From Erpobdella octoculata (Eukaryota; Annelida; Clitellata; Hirudinida; Erpobdellidae), in contig OZ022246.1 in NCBI GenBank assembly GCA_963978895.1, positions 1,774,605 to 1,838,604 of the forward strand: a DNA stretch of 64,000 nt, written 5' to 3'. Of this stretch, positions 51,001 to 63,794 are shown piece after piece. Each line of letters opens with the position of its first letter. The first letter of the stretch is position 1. The position numbers were made by a program, and so were the translations under genes. Under the pieces are notes generated by a model, which ran no database searches, was not told the DNA's origin, and saw only the letters and a program-made list of their open reading frames with translations.

Positions 51001-54000
51001 TATCATCTGCTTACTTCTTAGTAGAATCCGTATATACAGAAATATTTTATACGGTTTGATGTTGCAGACAAAAGGAGAGCTGGGCGCCGAAAGAAAAGAA
51101 AAGTACGAAACTCAGCTTCAGAATTTCCAGAAACTTCTCCAAAATGCTTCCATTTTAGCGGTAAAAAATTGTGATACTATTTAGTTTTTTTTGGGTATTT
51201 CACTAACTTTACTTCATTAGTTAGTTTAAATATTCTTTTAAATTAAAGGATCTGCTCGATGAAACCATCCCCGAACTGCCAGCCGAAGGTAACCGTGTAT
51301 ATATTTTAAATCTCTAACCGATTTATTTATAATCATCATAATTATGCACAGGGGGGGGGGGTGATGTTGATGATGATGATAATGATAATTCTCCAGTCAT
51401 TTTGCTTTTAGTTTCTTGAATTTTGATTTCTTTATTTTCAATCAGAAAAAAGTTTAGAAAACGACACAGTCGGAATTGACATCTTCTACCCTGTAAGAGG
51501 AGAGGTCGGTTGTTTGAATGATTTTTAATAAATGATAAAACGTAATCTTTACACGGTCAAGTGTAATCTTTATGCAGTTATATGTAATCTTTACATAGTA
51601 AAAAAATTTTTTACACAGTAAAATGTAACTTTTACGCAGTAACACAGCTTTTTTCTTTCAATTATAAAAATATTTTTAGACGACGACCAATAACCAATTA
51701 TACAGTGTATAAATATGTAGAAACGTTTCGGTTGTGTGGCATTCAATGATATCGTGCGCCACGACCTGCGGCATAGCGGTCTGAGCCAGGCGTCACTTTT
51801 GGGGAGCGAAACATTTTTGAGAAAAAAAAAATTGAAGTTGATAAAAATTAAGCAGAAGGCGCATAAACACGGCCATCTACTTTCTCGGAGAAAAATTGTT
51901 CCCCTTTAATCGACTTTTTGGAGTAAAAATTCGGTGACTTTTTTATGAGCTTTCCGTCCAGGCGGACGAAACCCTTTTCCAAGCTGGGCCTACTTACCGG
52001 TTAAATGAAACCGATATTTTACGGCTTTGCATTTCTTTCCAGGCGAGCGATTTCAACGACGGAGGACTTTTTGAAGACGAGGACACGAGACAGTTCTATC
52101 AATCTCTTCCCGACTTGAAATCCATCATTCCGGGAGTGAGTAGCGCTTATATAAATAAATAAATACATTCCGCAATTGCTCTATTCGCATGCTTGTATTT
52201 GTACGTGCGTTTTTTTAAATCTATTTTTAGATATTGTACAAAGACAGCGAGCAGGTCGTCGCCACCACCAGTGCCGAGACTCACACGGACGAAGGTAACG
52301 CCAGAGTCTTCTTTCGTGTGCCGAGCTCTCGCTCGTCGGACTTAAGCGAGGCGTAACTCATTACGACGATTTGAATGTTGCAGATTTGGAAATCACAGAA
52401 GATCTGATGTCTCTTCCTGAGGATAGCAAAGATCTCAGAGGAGAAGAAGCTAAGACAACGTCGTCGCTCTTGAACGGAGGGCAGGACACCGGGGTGGAAT
52501 TAGAAGGTACTCCGTCATGTTTTAGTCGTATAAATGTGCGTACGACGACATTGTGCTTGATTGTCTGTGTGTGTGTGTGTATGTATGTAACATTTAATAT
52601 TTTATTTAGTTTACTTTTACGATTACTTTTTTTTCTTACGCATAGACGACGATGCGAATGTCGGCGGGAGCATGAAAGTGATGTTGGATGCTTTTCTCAA
52701 CAGCTTGCCGAATTGTGTCAATCGGGATCTGGTCGACAAGGTGACGGAAAGATGAGGGTTTTTTCGATCTTCACTTTCTTTTTTCATAATTCTATGAATT
52801 AGAGCCCTGCATGATCCGTTACAGGCCGCGCCTTGATATTAAGGTTATCAAATCGGGTCGGGTTGGGGCTATTGTGATGAGCCGTGGTGTTTTATGTTTT
52901 TAAAAATGGACCGGACCTGGAATTTCGACTCGCGGAAAATCGTTCTATGCAGGGCTCTAAGTATAAATCTCTTGTCACTATTCGTCGTCATTAATTTGTT
53001 TATTTTCGATTGAATCATCGACGACAGGCCGCTATTGAATTCTGCATGAATTTGAACACGAAGATGAACCGGCGAAAGCTAGCGAAAACCCTGTTTTCCG
53101 TTCAGAGGACGAGGTATTTTATGTTGATTTAATATCATTATAATTCATGCACCTGGTGACTTAATTTAAACTGGTTATTGCACCTGGTGACCTAATTTAA
53201 ACTTGTTATTGCACCTGGTGACTTAATTTAAACTTGTTATTGCGCAGGTACGACCTCCTTCCGTTTTATTCTCGCCTCGTGGCCACTCTGCATCCTTGCA
53301 TGCCCAGCCTCTCTGACGAACTGGCTGCCATGTTGAAGGGAGACTTTAGATATCACGTGAGGATTGATTTAACACGTGTTTTCGTTTGCTTGCGTGCTTT
53401 TGTCTCGCTTGCGATCTGTTGACTGAGTTTGGTTTCATTTGCGATCAAATGACACTTATGACGTGTGTGATATTTTGTCATGTATCACGAATGTGTTTTG
53501 TGCTATTCGTTTATCGTATCATTATTGTTGTTCAAGAAATAATTTCAACTGCATTTTTATTGTTTCATTGTGTTTATTATCATCATTATTATTTTTTAGA
53601 AAATGTCTCTTTGTTATCGTTTTTATCGGTTTAAAAAATTGCATTGAATGATCGTTCTATTTATTTTCAAAAAACAGGTTAGAAAGAAGGATCAGATCAA
53701 CATTGAATCGAAACTGAAATCGGCCCGATTCATTGGTTAGTCGTCAACCTATCTTGTTGGCCGTTTTTTTTAAATGTGTTTTATTTTGTTTTTTTTATTT
53801 ATGAATTTTTTTCCAAGTAATTTTAATTTTAATTTTAATTTTTGTTTACAATATCAATACAGGAGAGTTGACCAAATTTGGAATGTTCAGTAAAGTTGAA
53901 GCTTTGTACTGCCTGAAGGTTCGTTGCTGTGGTGGCATTTGCTGTTTTATAATTATTGTTATTTATTATTTAATATTTATTTATTTAGTATTTTTATTAT

Positions 54001-57000
54001 TATTGTTATTGCTGTTCAGTTGTAGAAACAGGATTCGTCATGATTAGTACGATATCGAATATATAAAAATGGATATTCATATTCACGATTGAAATTTTGT
54101 ATACTGGTGTCGGTTAGTTGTCCACTTTGCAAAAATCTGATGACCGGTTGGGATTTTGTGGTCAAAACACCATGGCAATACTGGGTATCCCAGTTAGTAA
54201 ACTATATAAATACTAAAATTTGGTAATTAGGTGGCGGATAACAGCGGTTCGGTCTTGTATTTTGCAAAGTGGGTATTAATACTCCACTTGTTGGTAGTTT
54301 ATTTATGCTATCCACGCTTGAGATCACCATTGACTACTTTACAGACTCTGCTGTGCGACTTTTCGCATCACAACATAGAGATGGCTTGCACCTTCCTCGA
54401 GACGTGTGGAAGGTTTCTCTACAGAAGTCCCGATTCCCATTTCAGGACGAAAGCGTTCTTGGTTTGTTTGTTTGTTTGTTTGTTTGTTTCGCTGGCTGGT
54501 TGAATCATTCCTTATATAGACTGCATGCAATAATTTTGCTGTCGAAGTCATTATTTTTATTGCACAGCGAGAATGCTTGCCGACAGTTGCTGAAATTGAA
54601 TAGATCAGTTTTCTAGAAATCAAAGTGATGTTTTGAAGTTAATGTAAACAAAGGATTCAGTTAATAGTTGAATCATCGATTATTATTTATTTTGGTTGTT
54701 AGTTCATGCGACTCCTATCTGCTCATTGCGATCTAATTTGTAAGCGTGCAGAATGACATGACGTGGCCATCTTTTTAAATGGCGGCTTCGTTTTTTCCGA
54801 GCTGATGTGAACTTTATGGAGGTTGAAGAGAAATAATATAAAATGAAATGTTTTATTGACGACGCGCATTTTTTGAAACAAGGTCTTCTAACGTTTGTTT
54901 TTACAATGTTTACAGGACGTAATGATGAGGAAGAAAGCAGCTCAGCACCTGGACAACAGGTATGTAACGATGATAGAGAACGCCTTCTATTACAGCAATC
55001 CGCCTGAGAATAACGGAAAGGAAGCCCGGGCGACCGTCCCGCCGATGATGGAGTACATCAAGAATCTCCTCTTCAAGGATCTCAACAAGACGTCAGTCGA
55101 GAAGGTACTCAGGCAGATGAGGAAGCTCGATTGGAAAGATCTCCAGGTCTGTTTAATTTTTTTATTATTTTTTTATTATTAATATTGTTAGTATTATTAT
55201 TATTATTGTTATTCCAGGTTAAAATGTATGCAATCGATTGCCTGATATCGATATGGAACGTCAGGTACAATTGCATCCACTGTTGTGCTAATGCCCTTTC
55301 TGGGCTTACATTGTATCAGGTAAACAAACATTGTTTTAGTTTAATATTAAAAATTATAATATTTGTATTCAATAACCGTATTTTTATGCAAATAATGCCA
55401 ACCCTGGCATGCTTGGAAAGGTCTTAAAAAAGGACATAAGTCTATAAATCAGTAAATGTAAAATGATTTCTTCACAATATTTAAATAAATTTTACATTTT
55501 GTTTAACAACTTTTCCAGGCTTTATTGGCTGAGAGTTATATTCGTAAAAAAAAAATGATACTCATTACTTGAGGTTATTGATCTTAAAAGGTTGAGTAAT
55601 TATATTCCAACACGCACTTGTAAGTAAATCATTCGCTCGGGACTAACTTCCCACTCAGTGCTTATTTATGTATGTATGAATGGATGGAAAATCATTCAAA
55701 CAACCGACCTTTCCTCTTACAGGGTGGAAGACGTTAATTCCGACTGTGTTGTGTTCAGAACTTTTTTCTGATTAAAAATAAGAATTAAAATATTATTTTT
55801 TTTTAATTTTTAATCTGGATGAACCGCATGTGATTTATTTACAGGAAGAAGTTTGCGTTCAAGTGGTCGATTCAGTGATCGAGTACATCAGATTTGGAAT
55901 GGAGGTGTGTGTGTGTGCTGGAATTTGTTTAGATGCTGTCGTTTGTTGTTTTGAGAAAATTCTAGCTTTAAGAGCTGTCAATGCATGAATGCCAATGAGT
56001 CAAATCAATTAGCGTGTTTGATTGTAGAACATTGAATTTATGCTCAAAACACATATGTATTATAATGTATTTCTATTTGTTATTGACAGATGATTGTCTT
56101 ACCATAAACATCTGTCCTACCATATACATCTGTTCTACCATATACTTTTGTTTACCATCCAAATCTTATCATAAACATCTTATCCATGTCTTATCTAGCA
56201 TAAGTGTCTCATTGACTTATTATGTCTCATCGCATATTTACATAATTCATATCCGGCACTTTTACAAACGTCGTACAGGTCAACCACCCGAAGTACAACC
56301 AGCAGAGATTGACCACGTGCAAGTACTTAGGTGAAATGTACAATTACAGAGTTATCGAGTCCCAGGTTATATTCAGTACTCTCTATTCATTCATCACCTT
56401 CGAAACATCGCTAGACCGTGAGTCAGATATTATTTATATTTTTATTATATTTATTTGTATAAATTTATATATTTATTAAAAAATATTGTGTTTATTTATA
56501 TATCAGATATTACTTATTTGTATAAATTACCGTTTTATATTATAATTATGATATATTTATATTTTTTATTTATTTAATAATGAAATATTTTTGGAAAAAA
56601 TGACTCCCTATAAAATCTTTCCTCCTCCAGCATCCGCCCCCTCGGCCCTCGACCCACCGGAGCACCTGTTCAGGATCCGTCTCGTTTACATTCTCCTGGA
56701 ATCGTGCGGTCACTACTTCGATAGGGGATCCAGTCGGAAAAAGCTGGATTGCTTTCTAATTTATTTCCAGGTTCGTCTTCGTTGCCGGTATTTGGAGATC
56801 ATTTGTTTGTTTAGAATTATTTGTAAAATAAGTAATTTAATGATCATTTATAAATTATCTTTTCATTCATTGATTGTTTGTTTTGTTGCATTTTGTACTT
56901 TTAAGTTAATCATTTGATGACGACCGTGCTATAATCGCATTCGTATTTTTTCTGACGCTTTTTCCAGATTACATTTCACCGTCATTTTTTTCTTCTTTAA

Positions 57001-60000
57001 TTACAAATACAGAGATACTATTGGTTCAAAAGGAATTTTTTTCTTCTTTAATTACAAATACAGAGATACTATTGGTTCAAAAGGAATTTTTTTCTTCTTT
57101 AATTACAAATACAGAGATACTATTGGTTCAAAAGGAATTTTTTTCTTCTTTAATTACAAATACAGAGATACTATTGGTTCAAAAGGAGTTCCCCCGTGTG
57201 GTCGGACGCGAGCCCGTTCCCGAAGGAAGTGGAAAACATCGTGAGCGACCTGCTCGAGCAGCTGAGACCGAAGCTTGTTCCCTTCAAAAGCTGGGAGGAA
57301 GCGAACAAGGTGGCCGGTCAGCTCGATGAAGATATGAAGAATAAAGTTTGTAAGTATCTGATGTCGTAACTTTGTCGACGTATATGTGACACTTGGCTCC
57401 CGGGTGTCGGAGTTTATTGGAGTTCAAAAATACTAGTAGGTTAAGGAGAGCCGAAATTGTTGAAAGAATATGCAATGCACGTTTAGCATAGCAGTGAATA
57501 CCTAGCTTATTTGAATAAAACATTCAAACGGTTTTTTTCAGATAATATACTGGCGGTCAAGAGCCGTAACGCTTCGACCGGTCTCGGCACGATCATGGAG
57601 ATGGACTCCGAAGAAACTGCCGGTGGGTGTGGCTCGTTTGTTATTGACAGATGAGTTGTTGTTGTTCTTTTATTAATGATATTACAGTAATACTCCTCCC
57701 CAACGACCTCCCCATTTACGACTCTCTCTCATTTCCGACCATTTTTTTTCTGACGGATTGTTTTCCCATTAAGCGTCACTCCTGATCTACGACTCCCCAT
57801 TTAAGACCCTTCCCTTTTAAGACCTGATTTCTATTCTATGACATTTTCAAAGTCGTTAATAGGGAGTACCACTGTATTCGTGTCGAACATTTAAGTGTGC
57901 TCACTTCAGGTGGTGACGACGACAACATGTCGGCAGCAAAGAGCAACCAGGGAAGTGACCAAGACCTCGATGGTCGCTCTCAAAGCCTAAGCCCGAAGGT
58001 TCTGATTCAGTCGTTTTAATTTAAAATGTTGTGATAATTCAGTTGCTGTTGTGGACCGAACGGACGATTGTTCTTGCTGCTAGTGTCATGACATTACATT
58101 ATTAATCATGTCACGTCATGACATTATTTATCGTGTCATGTCATGGTGTTTTCCACGTTCACATTTTCAGGATGAAGGTGAGTCGGATACTGCCTCCCAG
58201 CAAGATGACAATAACAGTACACTCATGGTGGTATGTTGTGCACAATCTTTGCTACCCATTTAGGCCTGATATTATTATTAGTATTAATAGTAATTACAAT
58301 GAGGGTGTTGAATATTCATGAATAGATTAACTAATTTAAATATTCAACTTTTTTTATTGTTGTTAGGAGCCTGCAGTGATTGCCCACCCAAAGTTGATTA
58401 AATGCCAGGAGGATGAAGATTTTCTGACCGCCTTTGATAAGATGATGGCCGAAACCGTCCAGGTAGTAACTTTACGTCATTTCAAAGTATGTAATCAGGT
58501 GATGTCGCTGCAATCAACTGTCGGATATGAGACAAGTCGACCTTGATTGATTGGGATGTACCTTTATTTGATATATAACTACATAATTTGTTGTACCTGC
58601 ATTTGATTTATAACTACATAATTTGTTGTACCTGTATTTGATATATAAATACATAATTTGATGTACCTGTATATATTAATGTAACTATTAGTGTGAAGTA
58701 CTAAAGCAAGTTTTAATAACTTACCTATGATATAACATTCGATTAAATTTATTCATCCCTGTTAACGATAATAATGATTTTGAAGAAACGGTGACGATTG
58801 ATTGGCCGATAAAAATCGTCTTTCTCTTCCAGGCGAGGCAGCAAGAAAACTTCAAAACTCCTGCAGTCGAGATCGCCGTACCTCTCGGAGTCAAGAACCC
58901 TTCCAGGGCGAGAGCATTTCGTGAGTCGTTGAAAAGTGCTTTGAGATTGTAATAATAGATGCTAATTTATGCGTGGTTGAAAAATGCCTTGCGATTGTAA
59001 TAATATATGCTAATTTATGAGCCGTTAAAATGCTTTGCCATTCGATTAATATATGCTAATTTATGAGTCGTTGAAAAATGCTCTGCGATTAATTATAATA
59101 ATATATGCTAATTTATTCATTTGAATTTTAGTTTTTTTGTTACAGTACATGTTGCTTTGTTCATTAATTAATTTTTGTTTGTTTGTTTATTCATGACAGC
59201 ATGTGTTACTTAACTATTATTATTATTATTATTAATGATTATTTTCATATTCATAATATTATGAATATGAACGCAAATGTAGAAACGAATAAATCAAAAG
59301 AATCAGTTAACGGAGCTCAAGACGCCATACCGTTTACCGTGCTCACCAAGAAAGGCAACAAACCTCAGGTTCGCAATCGTTTAGAAATTTTTTTTTTTCT
59401 AGAAGACATTTAAATTTGTTTTAGTGTTTATATCCTTTTTGTTTAATTTTTTAGTGTTTATGGTGTTAGAAAAATAATAAAACTAATAAAATTTTGAATT
59501 TTCTTTCGTCCAGTTTGCGACATTGACCATCCCCATAACTGAGAGATTTGCAGCAAAATTCAAAGAGCAGAAAAAGGTTGCACTTTTGTGTTTGCTGCTA
59601 ATGTAATTATATGTATGTGTATCTGTCTGCTCATGAAAGCATGTCTGCATTGTGCATGTTGGGAAAACAATTTATTTTAATTTCCATTTCAATGTGCAGA
59701 TGGCAATGGAAGAGAAGGAGAAAATGAAAAGGGTTGTACTGGAGATGCACGAGAGACAGGAAGAAGAGCTTTATCAAGGTTTGTCATCATTATCTCCCCT
59801 CGACAGCAGTGCTGCATCCCCGGTGTAGTTATTTTGTGGCTCAACTGATTAGCCTAAGGATTAGCCGTAATTTAACTCTGTGCCTAATTTCATGAGTTCA
59901 CGGCTTATGTTAATTACAAGAAATTAAAAAATGTGAAATAAATTATTATATTTTAATTATTAAAATTAATTAATTATTAATTAAATTATTAAACTTTGGG

Positions 60001-60755
60001 ATGACAGTTTTTTTATTGAATAATTGTTTATGTTATTATTGTATTCACAAATTACTGTTTTTATTTTATAATTATTAGCTGAAGTTATGGCCCAAATTAT
60101 GAAGAACCAACAGGTTGTGCCAACAAGCACCAGAGAAAGAAAAGCTCAGTGTCCATACACGAAGGGAGTACCTGATGCAGACGCCATATTTGGGTTCAAG
60201 TGCGTTGATAAAACTAATCGGCCTAACAAGTCTGTTCCGTGGTGTTGATTGCAAATTATTTATTTATTGTAACTTGTTGTTATGTCTGTAAATTATCATT
60301 TTATAGTGTAATGACTTCTTATTATGTCTGTAAATTATCATTATATAGTGTAACAACTTCTTATTATATCTGTAATGCAGTTGTGTTGGTCACATTCCTA
60401 GGTGTTTTAGTTCTTCTATTTTGTTGTGCATTAATTTCTATGGCTGCAAGTTGGATTGCTCGTGTTGATTCGTGGACTGATCACATGTGATCATTATTTA
60501 TTACATCATGTGATCATTATTTATTACATCATGTGATCATTATTTATTACATCATTTACTCAATTCTATCTACTTTAAAATCTAAGATTTGCATATAAAT
60601 GATAAGTTTTTGTATTTCATAACTGCATAAACACTCTAGTAACATATATTGTCAATGATAAAGTGCTGTATGAAGTATTTTTTAAAGAAAATTAACAGAT
60701 AAATAACATTTATTAAATAATTAATTAGATATTTTATCTTCCTAGGAAACGTTGA
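48077..60755 (+). CDS. UPF2: UPF2, nonsense-mediated mRNA decay scaffold
   Basis: Bridges UPF1 and UPF3 at the exon-junction complex. I trace 36 exons, all in phase: 48077-48154, 48539-48580, 48914-48998, 49140-49216, 49346-49426, 49724-49873, 50095-50312, 50508-50550, 50676-50807, 51068-51160, 51249-51288, 51446-51504, 52043-52135, 52231-52294, 52384-52506, 52646-52740, 53028-53113, 53248-53356, 53678-53735, 53863-53918, 54345-54461, 54916-55146, 55218-55319, 55845-55904, 56279-56417, 56631-56770, 57166-57349, 57542-57622, 57910-57998, 58171-58230, 58367-58462, 58833-58920, 59283-59368, 59514-59576, 59700-59778, then 60079-60248 (1188 aa) or 60079-60199 plus 60746-60755 (1175 aa). Three MIF4G domains lie at about 70-310 (FCRHCGDDYAG), 475-665 (PFYSRLVATLHPCM) and 680-900 (LDPPEHLFRIRLV, GSSRKKLDCFLIYFQ). 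An acidic linker precedes the UPF1-binding segment (CQEDEDFLTAFDKMM, about 1010). Human UPF2 is 1272 aa; the shorter N-terminus here is the main difference. Confidence 0.95.
50845..51012. repeat. About 20-bp minisatellite in a UPF2 intron
   Basis: Imperfect copies of TATCATCTGCTTATTGACACG between exons ending 50807 and starting 51068. The Leu/Ile-rich frame there is spurious. Confidence 0.88.
53150..53250. repeat. 31-bp minisatellite in register with a UPF2 acceptor
   Basis: Three copies of CACCTGGTGAC followed by TAATTTAAAC and GTTATTG start at 53150, 53181 and 53212. The next register, 53243, is the acceptor GCGCAG|GTACGAC of the exon at 53248. Confidence 0.8.
56985..57187 (+). repeat. 51-bp tandem repeat containing a complete 3' splice site, four copies
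   Basis: Each copy has a pyrimidine tract, TTACAAATACAG, then AGATACTATTGGTTCAAAAG. The AG dinucleotides end at 57012, 57063, 57114 and 57165. The last copy is the true start of UPF2 exon 57166-57349 (coding RYYWFKR). The unit is 51 bases, so frame is kept, but every extra copy carries an in-frame TAA 36 bases after its acceptor. Confidence 0.95.
58550..58665. repeat. About 40-bp tandem repeat in a UPF2 intron
   Basis: Copies of TTGTACCTGTATTTGATATA and TAACTACATAATT repeat about three times before the exon at 58833. Confidence 0.85.
58925..59120. repeat. About 55-bp tandem repeat in a UPF2 intron
   Basis: GTTGAAAAATGCTTTGCGAT then TAATAATATATGCTAATTTA repeats four times with small changes, starting right after the donor at 58921. 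Confidence 0.88.
60478..60556. repeat. 22-bp minisatellite in the UPF2 3' region
   Basis: CATCATGTGATCATTATTTA repeats about three times between the first stop (60248) and the alternative last exon (60746). Confidence 0.88.
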
Positions 60756-61650
60756 CCGTCTCAAAGGGTACATCAAGGTTTGGCCAGTGGATGCGGTCAT
60801 ATCACAAACAAGCAAACAAAACAGTCAATCGTATGATGTTCAGAGTGAGAAAGAGAAATGTAAACTTGACAAAGGAAAACTGATGGTTGTTAGGGATAGA
60901 ATCAGATTCATTGGCTGGCTCTGAAGTATCGAGAGAGAGAGAGATAGAGGAAAAGAGCAAATTAAAAAGGAAAACTTCGGCCCAACGCAAGAATTCTGAA
61001 GATGAAAAAAATAATTTTGTAACGCGTGCATCATCGACTCTGTTAATAAAATACAACTTTTTGTTTTTAATGTATACTTCCTTCATATCCGCTTTCAGAA
61101 GGCATTCTGGCTGTGTTATTTTTTTTTTTTTAGTGATTGATAGTTTAATCTGTTTGGATCGTATCGCGCCAGAGAGCTGCTGGCGAAGGGCTGGGCCAAG
61201 CCGCGGTTCCGAACTGTGACCGATGTTTTCGATAGCACGAAATAATCACTTATGATGCTTTAATAAAAGAAATTTGAGCACATTCGTTATTCACGACTGA
61301 TTTTTTGCTTTTCGTTTTACTGGCTTTATTATCATCATAAATTTCCGACCCGACACATCCAAATTGTATATATATAAAAAAGCAACAAAAAATTGCAAGA
61401 AATTACAGCGAATAAATGCGCGAGCTCGTCCGTTGTAAACGAAAAATCGAGATAAAAAATCTTTGTCTGCGCTACTTAAGACTATTTCGAGGAATAACAA
61501 GGTTGGGGAAAAAAAGAGAGTTCATTCTAATGCACAGATTTCACGATGAATCAATCAGTCAAAAAAAGTGAAGAAAGCGTTGGCAGAAGAAGAAAAAATA
61601 GGGTGGTAAATGAACGGTGAGATCTGACAACGTCTGCCTTCTTCGCTACC
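60756..61650. other. Convergent 3' flanks of UPF2 and ARIH2
   Basis: Contains AATAAA on the plus strand near 61042 and 61262 (candidate UPF2 ends) and on the minus strand near 61324-61329 (candidate ARIH2 end). A 110-codon plus frame at 60887-61219 is not recognised. The two 3' UTRs may overlap. Confidence 0.45.
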
Positions 61651-63794
61651 CTATGCTTCTAGGAAGTCTTTGACAAGGATTAATCTCCTCTTTTCGGCAA
61701 TGTCCATTTGGTTCTCAAGGTCCTATAAATATAATTATAATAATGAAAACTAATTATAATTATAACTAATAAATATGTGATGAAATAAAAATAATTATTA
61801 TGCAATGATAGTATAATTACTATATTAGTATGCAATGATAGTAATTATGTATTAAATGATAATTATTATGTAATAAAATAACTAATTATGCAATAATTGT
61901 AATTATAACTATTAAATAATTACAGTTGTTATGCGAAGTGGAATAATGATTGGCTTATAAAGTCGAGTTTCAGTGGTCTGAACCCAGCCAGTTTTAGAGG
62001 TGGCACTTTATGCACTTTATGCTACCCCTTTTGTAGTTCTGAGGTTAAAAGAGCATCAGTGGAAAACCGTGCATAATCCCTTTTCAAGAATACTGGGCTG
62101 CCACAATCTCACAGTGATCTAGATTTTACTAGTATAATATCATTGAAGCGATTTGGTGAGGAAGAAAAAACTCGGCCAAAAAAATAATGCTGACATGTCC
62201 GCCCACTTACCCCCCGGTCTGTAATTTCAGCCCTCTCGATTTTCCACGACAAATTCTCCACTTCCGCTTCGAGCTGGGCTTGCTGGTATTCAAACTGAAA
62301 ACAAAAGTAATCAGGTTTTTATTTAAGATTGTAATTAAATGATTCTACACGCATCAATGACTTCTTGAATAGAAACACCTCAAAGTTAATATTTACGTAA
62401 AGACGAGAATTATTACGCCGAGGTTAACGTCGCCAGGTACGGCGATTAATTAACTCTCCACGCGACTGAAGAAAACAAAAACAAAAAAGACTTTTATTGA
62501 TCAGGATATATTTAAATATTAATATCTATGCTTGCAGTTGGCAGGTGTATAATTGGAAATGCACTCATCAACAAATTAATTTGAAAATATCTCAACCAAC
62601 CAGCTGCTTTCGTGAACCTTTCTCGAGATAGTACGCGTACGGGTACGTGTACTGAAGGGTGTATCGACACTGCAACAACGTAAACACACGTATCATCATT
62701 TAATTGGCCTTAAACTATTTGTAATTTGAATAATTATTTATATTCCACACAAACAGACGCACAACTTTTTTTTTATATTGCCGTTCAAATAGTGCTGTTT
62801 GATAATGTAATAAAAATAAATACAAATAAAATGAATAAAATCGGCATAAAGATGAAGCAACCTTTTTGAGAAGATCAGTGGCTCTCATCAGATACTGCCA
62901 GTCTATCCAGGTGCCAGAGCTCTTCATGACTTTATCTTCTATCCGGTCCTTTATCTTTGCGACCGTCTCCTCTTCCAGTTTTAAACTTTTCGCGTGGTTT
63001 TCCCACTGGAAAGACGATCACAATAAAACTTTATTCTTGTTTAGAACTATCTCTCATTTCTATTAAAACACTATTTCTTGTTCTTTTATCTCTATTTGTG
63101 GAACTCTCTTCATTCTTAACTTACAGCTCTATTATCTCTCAATGTTTTCTGGCAAGACTTACTAGATAGAGGCGCATCTATTTCAGTGCTTTGTGTTTGA
63201 ATTTCAGTAAAAGTTGCTATATATTACAATATATTTATTTATGTTGCAATAGAGAAAAATATTGTTCTATTTAGTTTTATCAAGTTAAAGATACAAAGAT
63301 AAATATTTGTAGACATTTATATATTCTCTTAATTTCACTGAAATACAGTGAAAAAAATCAAAACTGCAAAAATAGAAAGAGAAATGATGATGAAATGGAG
63401 TTACCCTCTCAAAGTAAAATAGATATTTCTTGAGAGCCTCCCTGGCCTGGGCGTGTGCCGACTCGTTCCCGATGTTCGGGTTCTCCTTGTATCTACTGCA
63501 CTCGTAGTATTCACTGCCGTGGGATTTCCAATCTTTTTTTTGATAATAAAAAAAAACAAAACGAGGCTAGACACGTGAGAAAAGAAGTGAAACCGATAAA
63601 AATGGAAGCACACACATACACGCTACATGCACGTAAGCATAAACACACATGCAGATTCACACACACACACATACAAACAGAAACACGTGAAACTAACCCC
63701 CAAGACACATCCAGCAAAAGTCGTGCTTGCATTTGAAGCATTGCATGTGGTTGCAACCTCCGTTCTTTTCAATGCACACGTGGCATTTTGGACA
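61651..63794 (-). CDS. ARIH2: Ariadne-2 RBR E3 ubiquitin ligase, 3' half (continues past the right edge)
   Basis: RBR ligases pass ubiquitin from E2 to a catalytic cysteine and then to substrate; Ariadne-2 works with neddylated cullin-5. Exons (minus): 63698-63794, 63405-63532, 62862-63005, 62601-62669, 62211-62294 and 61651-61722, all in phase, giving the last 197 residues. Seen: the Rcat (RING2) zinc-binding core beginning [19 protein letters not shown], containing the catalytic-type Cys, then [17 protein letters not shown]; and the Ariadne domain with [83 protein letters not shown] and [13 protein letters not shown]. The match over the Ariadne domain is to ARIH2 rather than ARIH1. RING1, IBR and the N-terminus lie outside the window. 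Confidence 0.95.

Noticed and set aside
57021..57329. 102-codon frame with repeated LVQKEFFSSLITNTEIL
   Set aside because: A different frame of the UPF2 51-bp repeat; the UPF2 frame is fixed by homology on both sides.
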